Positions 58,119 to 64,000 of a stretch of 64,000 nt of DNA are shown here, one piece after another. The stretch covers positions 94,900-158,899 of the forward strand of contig JAJPKP010000061.1 of assembly GCA_021323675.1 (NCBI GenBank), given 5' to 3'. The notes below the pieces were generated by a model that saw only the letters and a list, made by a program, of their open reading frames with translations, made no database searches and was not told where the DNA came from. The position numbers and the translations under genes are program-made. This stretch comes from Pseudomonadota bacterium. GTDB lineage: Bacteria > Desulfobacterota > Binatia > Binatales > Binataceae. Each line of letters begins with the position of its first letter. Position 1 is the first letter of the stretch.

Positions 58119-59618
58119 TCAGCCGAACAGGCGTGCCGCGGCGGCGCGCAGGTCCGCGCGATGGTCAGGATGAGCGACTGCGATCAGTTCGGCGGCGCGT
58201 TCGCGATGGTTCTTTCCGGCGAGCCGCGCGATTCCATACTCGGTTACGACGGTGTCGGCGAAAAATCGCGGGATGGTAACCATCGCGCCTTCCTCGTGCT
58301 GCGCCACGATGCGCGAGACCGCACCGTTCATCGCGGTTGAGGGAAGCAGTGTGATCGCACGGCCGCCGGGGCATAGGAATGCTCCGATGTGGGTTTCCGG
58401 CTGGCCGCCGGTGCCATTTATCATCCGCGCTCCGATTACCGTTTCCGAGTTGATCTGGCCGGTCAGGTCGATGCTCAACGCGTTGTTGATCGACGTCTGG
58501 CGGTAGTTCGAGCTGAGGGTGGAGAGGTTCAGGACGTGGCTCGGGTCATAGAGTTCGAAAGCGGGGTTGTCGTCGATGATGCGCAAATCTTCGGGATCCG
58601 ATCCGGACCATGCGATTGCGACGGCTTTGCCCCGATGAAGGGTTTTGCGCCGGCCGTTGATTATTCCGCGATCGACCAGCCGGGCGATTCCCGGCGCAAC
58701 CATCTCGGTATGCAGGCCGAGGTCGTGCTTGCGGTCGAACGCGCCAAGCCGCGGCATCTGCGCGCTTGGATCGCCGACGCCGATCTGTATGGTCACGCCG
58801 TCTTCGACAACCTCGCTCAGATAGCCCGCAATCGCTTCATATTCCCTGGGCGGCGGCGCGATTCCGAGCAGGATGCGGACCTCATTCGGCGACATCCGCT
58901 CCAGGTAGCGCACGATCGGGAGCACACGATCGACGCCAGCCTCGGCGACGATCGCGCGAAGCTCGTCGCGTTTGGCGGGTTCCGTCCGAGCCAGCTCGGC
59001 TTCGAGCACCGCGGGGTCGGGAGCGGGCGGGGTGCCCTCGACAAAGTAGTCGAACTCCGAGACGTGCATCCACACATCGCCGTGCGTGCGCGTGAGCGTC
59101 TGATCGACTTCGGCGACCGCGGTCCGCGCATGCCGGACATATTCGCGCTTGTTCCATTGATGGGGTCCGAAGCTGACAAAGCCCTTCGGATTCGGCGGTG
59201 TGACGTTGACGAAGGTCACGTCGATTGGCTTGGCTTCACCGGGGCGTTCATCGTGGGCCTTGAACGCGGTGGTGAAGAGATTGGGCAGGTACGATCCGCG
59301 GCGCGCATCGTGCGCCGGACGCCCGACATTGCCGATAAACAGCTCGAATTCGAGCTTGAAGATATGGCTCAGGTCGCCGGAGAACCATCCGGGATCGACC
59401 AGCGGCGACGTGACCCGCACGTCGATCGATCCGGCCAGATCGTCGGCGCGGGCCGCGAGCGCGCGCTGAACGACGCTGCCGCCCGCGAGCGGAAAATGCA
59501 CCCGCATCCCCGGCATCACCAACCGCGCCGCATCTTCCGCTGAAATCCAGCGCCGGCGGTAGTACTCCTGCCAATCGCCAGAAATCGGCGACCTGTCGTG
59601 TCGATCCACGTTGCTCAT
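58119..59618 (-). CDS. Acetyl-CoA hydrolase/transferase family protein
   Basis: A 499-residue class I CoA-transferase-like protein. N-terminal (VMPGMRVHFPLAGGSVVQRALAARAD) and C-terminal domains of the acetyl-CoA hydrolase/4-hydroxybutyrate CoA-transferase family are visible. The catalytic Glu region is near GRRKTLHRGKAVAIAWSGSD, and GQINSETVIGARMINGTGGQPE with FLCPGGRAITLLPS completes the second domain. It would transfer CoA between short- or branched-chain acids or hydrolyse acetyl-CoA. The ATG at 59618 was preferred to a TTG at 59663; no SD is visible for either. It fits the acyl-CoA-oriented gene set between 53 and 59 kb. Confidence 0.85.
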   Translation of the reverse strand: MSNVDRHDRSPISGDWQEYYRRRWISAEDAARLVMPGMRVHFPLAGGSVVQRALAARADDLAGSIDVRVTSPLVDPGWFSGDLSHIFKLEFELFIGNVGRPAHDARRGSYLPNLFTTAFKAHDERPGEAKPIDVTFVNVTPPNPKGFVSFGPHQWNKREYVRHARTAVAEVDQTLTRTHGDVWMHVSEFDYFVEGTPPAPDPAVLEAELARTEPAKRDELRAIVAEAGVDRVLPIVRYLERMSPNEVRILLGIAPPPREYEAIAGYLSEVVEDGVTIQIGVGDPSAQMPRLGAFDRKHDLGLHTEMVAPGIARLVDRGIINGRRKTLHRGKAVAIAWSGSDPEDLRIIDDNPAFELYDPSHVLNLSTLSSNYRQTSINNALSIDLTGQINSETVIGARMINGTGGQPETHIGAFLCPGGRAITLLPSTAMNGAVSRIVAQHEEGAMVTIPRFFADTVVTEYGIARLAGKNHRERAAELIAVAHPDHRADLRAAAARLFG

Positions 59619-60075
59619 ACCAGACTGCGGCAGAGAATAATCGATACCGAAGCAGAGCGACAAACGAGCTGCCGGGGGACGCGGATGTTAGGACCGTGTT
59701 CCCGGTTCAGCCTGAATGCACGCGATTAGTGCCGCATCGTGAGCGGATTCGCGGTTAAATCCTTTGCTCGGTCTCCACTGTTCCAAAAGGGAACAGTGAC
59801 CATCGAGTTTATGACGCCATCGGGGCTCGCACGGGGATGGTCTGAGACTGCCTGCGGGAGCCAATTGATCCGCATTTTCCGTGGCGATCAGCAACGAGCA
59901 GGGGTGCTATTTCCTTTGGCCCAGGTTCGTCGGTGGCAGTTCGCGCTTTTCCTTTGCCGCGAATCTGAACAATCTGTCTCTGTCATACAACACACTGTAG
60001 TGCAAATCTGGATGGCACATAAGATGCAGTGTCTTTATTTGGCCCGAAAAAAATGAATAGGGCTCAAAACATCTC
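59619..60075. other. Atypical intergenic region with an inverted repeat
   Basis: This long gap has lower GC than the surroundings. It contains a perfect inverted repeat (59777-59785 with 59791-59799, 5-base loop), not followed by a T-run. A half-site TAGTGCAAA near 59998 resembles the palindrome at 60548. I see no gene with family similarity. Confidence 0.4.
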
Positions 60076-60483
60076 ATGTTGTTATCAAGGAGCTCGCGAA
60101 GGGACAAAACACGGCAGTTGTTGGTCGGTTGGGTCGTGGTCATGTTGGCAATCGTCGAGTTTGCGTGTGCACAGCGTACGACGCCGCAGCGAGAGCTGAC
60201 GGAGCGAATTCATGGGGTGTTGTGTGATCCGAGTCAGTCCACGCTGGTAGCAGAAGAATCGAACCAGGGCGCGGTCGATGATCCCAGGGACCTGAGGCGG
60301 TATCGACTGTACCGGACGGACGATGGCCACTACTTCGAACAAAGCGAGATCGGAAACGACATCAGCCTGCACCTGTTGACGGGGCCCGAAGGATCGGGTT
60401 TCGGAACGTTTCAGCAGGAATTCACGGTGACGGTTCCCTCAAAAGGAACAGTCGTCGCACCTCCAGTGACTGTCGGAAACTAG
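60076..60483 (+). CDS. Small secreted or membrane protein, hypothetical
   Basis: A possible 135-residue product with a hydrophobic N-terminal segment (LLVGWVVVMLAIVEFACA), which could be a signal or lipobox region, and a polar mature part. No motif or family is recognised. The ATG at 60076 lacks a good SD and composition is less biased than neighbouring genes, so this could be a recent acquisition or a non-coding open frame. Listed because the signal-peptide-like start and 408-nt length are otherwise hard to explain. Confidence 0.42.
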   Translation: MLLSRSSRRDKTRQLLVGWVVVMLAIVEFACAQRTTPQRELTERIHGVLCDPSQSTLVAEESNQGAVDDPRDLRRYRLYRTDDGHYFEQSEIGNDISLHLLTGPEGSGFGTFQQEFTVTVPSKGTVVAPPVTVGN

Positions 60484-60547
60484 ACGTTCGCGCGCTGCGG
60501 AATCAAAGCGAGTTAGATGCCACCAGGTTTCATATCCATCGAGGAGT

Positions 60548-60564
60548 TTGCACTACAAGTGCAA
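60548..60564. repeat. 17-bp perfect palindrome, candidate regulator site
   Basis: TTGCACT-ACA-AGTGCAA has perfect 7-bp arms around a 3-base centre. It is typical in form of a dimeric repressor operator. It lies between the hypothetical small gene and tRNA-Phe, with a matching half-site near 59998. Confidence 0.45.
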
Positions 60565-60679
60565 TCAGAACGGACCACTCTTCCACGTCCGATGCAATGA
60601 AGGGGCACTTGATGACGCAGTCCGCGAGTTCGATCTTCTCGTCCGGCGGGGAAAAAGGTTTGATTTTGAGAAGTGTTTT

Positions 60680-60755
60680 TGGTGGGCAGGGAGTGAATCG
60701 AACACTCGACACAAGGATTTTCAGTCCTTTGCTCTACCGACTGAGCTACCTGCCC
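60680..60755 (-). tRNA. tRNA-Phe (GAA)
   Basis: Read on the minus strand from 60755, a perfect 7-bp acceptor stem GGGCAGG pairs with CCTGCCC. U8-A9, the D-stem GCTC/GAGC, an anticodon stem AAGGA/TCCTT with loop CTGAAAA (anticodon GAA at 60720-60722) and the T-arm GAGTG-TTCGATT-CACTC follow. The discriminator is A and CCA is encoded at 60680-60682. Its 5' half (60724-60755) is part of a direct repeat shared with a decayed copy at 63152 and onward. Confidence 0.97.
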
Positions 60756-60936
60756 ACCGTGGCAGGTATCGGTGGCGTGGCGGTGCGCCGCGCGAACATT
60801 AATTCGTATCTTTCCGCCGCGCGCCTTGCAACTCTTTCGCGACGAATCCCGCCGGTGGGCGCTCTGCCCGGCTGGGGCGGCATCGCGCTTCGACGAAAAC
60901 GATCACTGTCGTTTCCAAATTGACGGCGTCGAGCCG
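60724..60936. repeat. Direct repeat copy A (tRNA-Phe 5' half, flank, gshB 3'-end remnant)
   Basis: It aligns with 63152-63365 in the same orientation. The best block, 60877-60936 against 63306-63365, is ungapped with 54 of 60 bases identical. The block 60724-60742 against 63152-63170 is 16 of 19. Between them the match continues with small gaps. It starts in the tRNA anticodon loop and stops abruptly at 60936. Confidence 0.85.
60877..60936 (-). pseudogene. Broken copy of the gshB 3' end
   Basis: Read on the minus strand this encodes a peptide close to the last residues of GshB (LDAVNLETTVIVFVEARC versus LDGVNLEAKVIDFVESRC). A two-base deletion relative to the intact gene removes the stop and shifts frame after it. 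It is not connected to any start. It forms the core of direct repeat copy A. Confidence 0.8.
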
Positions 60937-60960
60937 CCCGCGGCCAGACGCGAAAGCGAA

Positions 60961-61677
60961 TCAGCGACGGCGGCGTGCCGGCGCCTTGCGCGAAAGCGCG
61001 GTTTCGCTTTCCTCGATCAGAAAACCGCGCAGTTGGAGTTCCAGCGCCTGACGGATTCGCCGTTCGTACTGGTCCAGCGTGATGTACTCGCCGAGCCAGT
61101 TCTCAAGCAGCCGGTAGTAAACCGCGAACAGGTTATGAGCGAGCGTCAATGGCGGTACGTCGGTCCGTAGTTTGCCCTGCGCCTGGGCCGCCCGAACGAG
61201 GTCCGCGATTTTCCCGACCAGGAACCTTACGAATTCGCGATTCTTCTCGCGCTGCTCGGGCGAGTGCACCGAGGAGAGTTCCCGGATGAGAACCTTGGCG
61301 ATCTTGATGTCGCGCCGATGGTACGCGATGAAGCGGTCGAAGTAGTGCACGATCTGGTCGAGCAACGGCGCTTGCTTCGGGGCGGTTGCGAACGCGCTTT
61401 CCACCAGCGGCATCATGTCATCGCGGAAGACCATCAGCAGCAGCTCTTCCTTGGTCTTGGCGTAGTTGAAGAGCGTGCCGGTTCCGATATCCGCCCGCTC
61501 GGCGATTTCCTGGGTGGTGGCGGCCTCAAAACCTTTGCGCTCGAAGAGGCTGCGCGCGGCGCGAATGATGCGCTGAAGGGTGCGGCGCTTCTTTCGCTCC
61601 CGCCGTCCCTCGGAGGGGGCTTCGAGCGTTTCGGCCTCCACCGCGGTCTTCCGGCGCTCTTTCGCAATCGTTGCCAC
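60961..61677 (-). CDS. TetR/AcrR family transcriptional regulator
   Basis: A 238-residue TetR regulator. After a charged 30-residue extension comes the HTH: LQRIIRAARSLFERKGFEAATTQEIAERADIGTGTLFNYAKTKEELL is the standard pattern, cited here by positions 34-80. The helical ligand domain follows, and a basic C-terminus (RKAPARRRR). The GTG at 61677 was chosen; no better start is in frame. It faces away from the DUF1329 gene with 178 nt between. A candidate operator (61824-61841) sits on the DUF1329 side, so repression of that gene is the simplest model. The ligand, perhaps a lipid or hydrophobic compound, is unknown. Confidence 0.93.
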   Translation of the reverse strand: MATIAKERRKTAVEAETLEAPSEGRRERKKRRTLQRIIRAARSLFERKGFEAATTQEIAERADIGTGTLFNYAKTKEELLLMVFRDDMMPLVESAFATAPKQAPLLDQIVHYFDRFIAYHRRDIKIAKVLIRELSSVHSPEQREKNREFVRFLVGKIADLVRAAQAQGKLRTDVPPLTLAHNLFAVYYRLLENWLGEYITLDQYERRIRQALELQLRGFLIEESETALSRKAPARRRR

Positions 61678-61781
61678 GCCGCCGATCTTGCCATCATCAC
61701 GGGCTCTCCAAAAGGCGTCAAATGCGGGCGTCGCGCGCGGATGGCGGTATCAGCGAGGCTGAAGAGCGGCATAAGCGTCTC

Positions 61782-61810
61782 TTGACTTTGGACAATCCGC
61801 TGGGTAAGAG
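61782..61810 (+). promoter_or_regulatory. Candidate sigma-70-like promoter for the DUF1329 gene
   Basis: TTGACT (61782-61787) and TAAGAG (61805-61810) are separated by 17 bases. The -35 is strong (five of six) and the -10 weak. It points toward the DUF1329 gene. Confidence 0.5.
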
Positions 61811-61823
61811 TGAGCCTACTCGT

Positions 61824-61841
61824 AAATGACTAAACTCATTT
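61824..61841. promoter_or_regulatory. Candidate TetR operator
   Basis: A perfect inverted repeat AAATGA-N6-TCATTT just downstream of the candidate promoter and three bases before the SD of the DUF1329 gene. The position would let bound repressor block transcription or early elongation. Confidence 0.55.
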
Positions 61842-61855
61842 GTGGAGGAAGGGGC

Positions 61856-63136
61856 ATGCGCACCACAGCCGTGATCGTCGCGGCAGCCGCATTGTTTCTG
61901 ACCGCCGCATCCGCCGGCGCGGCGGCGCCAAAACCGGGCGACGTAATTGATGCTTCCAACGCCGAGAGCGTAAGGGACCTTGTTTCCCCCGGCGTGTTCT
62001 ACATGGTCCGGCATGGGATGCGAATGAAGATCGTGCCGCCGACGATCATCCAGCTTCCGCCTCCCTACATGGAGGCGACCGAGAAGTATTCGGGCCAGGT
62101 TCGCCTAAGCCCCGACCATCGCAGCCTTGAGGGCTACGTCGCCGGACGCCCGTTCCCGCTGCTCGATCCCAATGATCCCTATATCGCGATCAAACTCGCC
62201 TGGAACAAGCACTACATCCCGATCGAAACCGACGACTACGATCTGCGGTTCTTCGGCTGCGAAAGCGCGTATGTTCGGCCGGGCAGCGAACCGTTCATCA
62301 TCGACCATATCGAGGTCGGCCACTATGCCGGCTACAAGACCACAGGCCGAACTGAAGTCCAGCCGCTGCCAACCGACCCCGACTACCTGCAGACCAATCG
62401 GATCTTCCTGTTCGCGCTGTATCCCGTGCTGGCGCCGGAGGCGGCGCGCGGAGAAGGTCTGATCCGGTACCGCTACGGCAATCCCGACCGGGGAGACGAT
62501 TCCTGGACGTGGAGCCCCGGAACCCGCCGGCTTCGGCGCCTGGACGAAGCGATCCTCAGCACCTCTACGGGCGCGCAGACTTTCGATCCTGATCATTACG
62601 CGGGGTTCGATCCGAAGATCGAAGAATACGATTACAAGTTCCTGGGTGAAAGGGTGATGCTCGCGCCGATCAACGCCGCCCACGTTCCCGAGAATCCTTC
62701 GAGCGATACCGGCGGCGTCAGCCCCAGCCGCGAGAACTGGGAGAACCGCCACATCTACATCGTCGAGGCCACGCCGCGCCGAGGCGGTGGCGAGGCTCGC
62801 GGCTCGCTTCACGGAAGAACCGTGATGTACATGGACTCGGAGATCATGTTCACCCCGTATGTCGATTCCTACGATCGCGCCGGGCAGCTCTGGAAGAACG
62901 GCATTTACTTCATGACGTACCGGGATCGGCTGGTTCCCGAGGCGCGAGTCGCCATCTATCCGTTCCCTCGCGTGTTTGTCGTCTCGGCGACCAACGTTGA
63001 TGTGCAGGCGGGGTTCGGCACCGGATGCTATCTGCCGAGCGCCTTCACCCCTGAGCGCGAATGCTGGTACATCAACATGGGCGCGGTGGATCGCGCCTTC
63101 TTCACCCCCGAGGCGATGCGAAACGCGGCGCCTTAG
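61856..63136 (+). CDS. DUF1329 (LolA-like) outer-membrane-associated protein, copy 2
   Basis: A 426-residue protein with a signal peptide (about residues 1-22, Ala-rich, ending AGA). The DUF1329 core includes EATEKYSGQVRL and EGYVAGRPFPLLDPNDPYIAIKLAW, closely matching the homolog at 40437. Beta-rich segments follow, and a C-terminus with a cysteine pair (GTGCYLP and ERECWYI). The ATG at 61856 has GGAGG seven bases upstream. It is divergent from a TetR gene, with a promoter and an inverted-repeat operator between them. The pair lies within the direct-repeat-bounded segment. Family function is unproven; links to outer-membrane lipid transport are known from context in other genomes. Confidence 0.85.
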   Translation: MRTTAVIVAAAALFLTAASAGAAAPKPGDVIDASNAESVRDLVSPGVFYMVRHGMRMKIVPPTIIQLPPPYMEATEKYSGQVRLSPDHRSLEGYVAGRPFPLLDPNDPYIAIKLAWNKHYIPIETDDYDLRFFGCESAYVRPGSEPFIIDHIEVGHYAGYKTTGRTEVQPLPTDPDYLQTNRIFLFALYPVLAPEAARGEGLIRYRYGNPDRGDDSWTWSPGTRRLRRLDEAILSTSTGAQTFDPDHYAGFDPKIEEYDYKFLGERVMLAPINAAHVPENPSSDTGGVSPSRENWENRHIYIVEATPRRGGGEARGSLHGRTVMYMDSEIMFTPYVDSYDRAGQLWKNGIYFMTYRDRLVPEARVAIYPFPRVFVVSATNVDVQAGFGTGCYLPSAFTPERECWYINMGAVDRAFFTPEAMRNAAP

Positions 63137-63151
63137 CCGATTGCGCGCGCG

Positions 63152-63187
63152 GTCCTGTGCTCCGCCGACTCACCTGGCCGCGCATCG
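63152..63187 (-). pseudogene. Remnant of the tRNA-Phe 5' half
   Basis: Read on the minus strand, this matches the tRNA-Phe 5' half from the acceptor strand to the anticodon stem. It has a deletion of about four bases in the D-arm region and several substitutions. The 3' half is absent. It cannot fold as a tRNA. Confidence 0.7.
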
Positions 63188-63365
63188 TGGCGGGTGGGGT
63201 GGGCCCGCGCTTCGCCGCTCGAACTTTCGCATCTTTCCACGGCAGGCGTTGCGGCTCTTCGGCGCTGAACCTGGTTTGGGCGGCGGCGCTCTATCTGAAT
63301 AGATTGCGGCATCGCGATTCGACGAAATCGATCACTTTCGCTTCCAGATTGACGCCGTCGAGCCG
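63152..63365. repeat. Direct repeat copy B (decayed tRNA-Phe 5' half, flank, gshB 3' end)
   Basis: Counterpart of 60724-60936, offset near 2429 bases. It begins with a degraded tRNA-Phe 5' half, continues through the flank, and ends within the true gshB 3' end. Homology to the left of 63152 stops at what corresponds to the tRNA anticodon loop. Confidence 0.85.
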
Positions 63366-64000
63366 ATCGATCTCCTGCACTCCCGTTGGACTGGTCACGT
63401 TTACCTCGGTCAGGTAGTCGCCGATTATGTCCAATCCCACGAAATAGAGGCCGTCGTTTTCCAGGCGCGGTTTCAGCGTTTCGCAGATCTCGCGATCGCG
63501 ATCGGTGATCGGCGCCTTCACGCAGGTGCCGCCGACGTGGATGTTGCCGCGATGTTCGTCTTCGCGCGGCACCCTGAGAGTGCATCCGAGCGGTTCGCCG
63601 TTGAGCACGATGAGCCGCTTGTCGCCGCTTCGCACTTCCGGGATATAGCGCTGGGCCATGATCGGTTCGGCTTCGAAGCGGGTTGCCGATTCGAGGATCG
63701 CGCCGAGATTGCGATCGCCGCTGTGCACGTAGAAGACGCCTTCGCCGCCGTGGCCGCCAAGGGGCTTTACGATCATCTCGCCGCCCTGCTCGATCATGAA
63801 CTGCCTGAGCCGCGAGATCTGATAGCTGACCAGGGTGGGCGGAATCACCGAGGGGAAATTCAGCGCGTAAAGCTTTTCGTTCGCCTCGCGCAGGCCGGCG
63901 GGTTCGTTCAACACGAACGTGCGGCGCGGATCGGCGAGCGACAGCAGCATCGTGGCGTACAGGTACTGGGCATCGGCGGGCGGATCCTTGCGCATGAAGA
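63291..64000 (-). CDS. gshB: Glutathione synthetase, partial (runs off the window)
   Basis: Prokaryotic GshB joins glycine to gamma-glutamylcysteine using ATP. The visible 236 residues start inside the gene (FMRKDPPADAQYLYAT) and include the ATP-grasp elements: VKPLGGHGGEGVF, RYIPEVRSGDKRLIVLNGE, RGNIHVGGTC and GLDIIGDYLTEVNVTSPTGVQEI. The stop at 63291 is within direct repeat copy B. Roughly the first 80 residues are beyond base 64000. The RKDPP and TSPTGVQEI signatures are specific to the bacterial family. Confidence 0.95.
   Translation of the reverse strand, partial: FMRKDPPADAQYLYATMLLSLADPRRTFVLNEPAGLREANEKLYALNFPSVIPPTLVSYQISRLRQFMIEQGGEMIVKPLGGHGGEGVFYVHSGDRNLGAILESATRFEAEPIMAQRYIPEVRSGDKRLIVLNGEPLGCTLRVPREDEHRGNIHVGGTCVKAPITDRDREICETLKPRLENDGLYFVGLDIIGDYLTEVNVTSPTGVQEIDRLDGVNLEAKVIDFVESRCRNLFR

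Noticed and set aside
58389..59543. 384-codon plus-strand frame opposite the CoA-transferase gene
   Set aside because: Shadow of a secure family member on the other strand.
59777..59799. Inverted repeat as an intrinsic terminator of the CoA-transferase region
   Set aside because: It is upstream of that gene on its own strand and has no T-run. It is kept only as a possible protein-binding site.
60597..60923. Open frame spanning tRNA-Phe
   Set aside because: It covers the intact tRNA in antisense and the repeat; no protein family is visible.

Overview
This window is a gene-dense, high-GC stretch of bacterial chromosome. It carries many single-copy housekeeping genes and no recognisable phage, transposase, CRISPR array or rRNA. 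Several features suggest an uncultured Gram-negative lineage of the former deltaproteobacterial radiation, possibly Binatota-like: two DUF1329 proteins, a two-subunit acyl-CoA dehydrogenase, a bacterial P450, GPR1/FUN34/YaaH and DUF899 proteins, citramalate synthase, and secreted enzymes with Sec signals. That placement is an inference from gene content, not a demonstrated fact.

Layout. (1) 0.3-8.6 kb: part of an exopolysaccharide or O-antigen cluster, with a Wzy/ligase-like membrane protein, a UDP-GlcNAc-type 6-dehydrogenase, two GT4 glycosyltransferases, a polyprenyl-phosphate sugar transferase and a convergent sugar-nucleotide epimerase. A cysH (APS reductase) gene lies inside the same directional run. 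(2) 8.7-14.5 kb: a secreted zinc phospholipase C-like protein, family-4 uracil-DNA glycosylase, NfeD plus slipin, a histidine phosphatase and a helix-turn-helix/periplasmic-binding-like regulator. (3) 14.7-28.2 kb: a long co-directional housekeeping run. It holds aspartate kinase, citramalate synthase and serine acetyltransferase, then the tightly overlapping cysteine desulfurase-mnmA-mtaB-rnc-era-der block, then guaA and gltX. (4) 28.4-34.5 kb: a secreted protein of unknown function, ClpP with a tiny Cys-rich partner, a DUF885 hydrolase, a small periplasmic helical protein with a textbook terminator, and a membrane protein. (5) 34.5-48.6 kb: a membrane-anchored TPR protein, P450 and SDR, VOC and DUF899 proteins, a DUF1329 protein, a 1715-residue nine-PAS hybrid histidine kinase, a cupin and an acetate-transporter-like protein. 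(6) 49-59.6 kb: L,D-transpeptidase, amidase, the paired acyl-CoA dehydrogenases, an MBL-fold hydrolase, GNAT and a CoA-transferase, which together read as lipid or organic-acid catabolism and envelope functions. (7) 59.6-64 kb: an atypical stretch with palindromes, tRNA-Phe, a TetR regulator facing a second DUF1329 gene, and gshB running off the right edge.

The most interesting structural feature is in region 7. The TetR-DUF1329 pair lies between two diverged direct repeats of about 213 bp. The left copy contains the 5' half of the intact tRNA-Phe gene, its upstream flank and a broken copy of the gshB 3' end. The right copy contains a decayed tRNA-Phe 5' half, the same flank and the true gshB 3' end. 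Homology stops at the anticodon loop. This looks like the footprint of a 2.4-kb insertion at the anticodon loop that replaced the tRNA's 5' half and left the displaced half behind. A candidate promoter and an inverted-repeat operator sit between the TetR gene and the DUF1329 gene.
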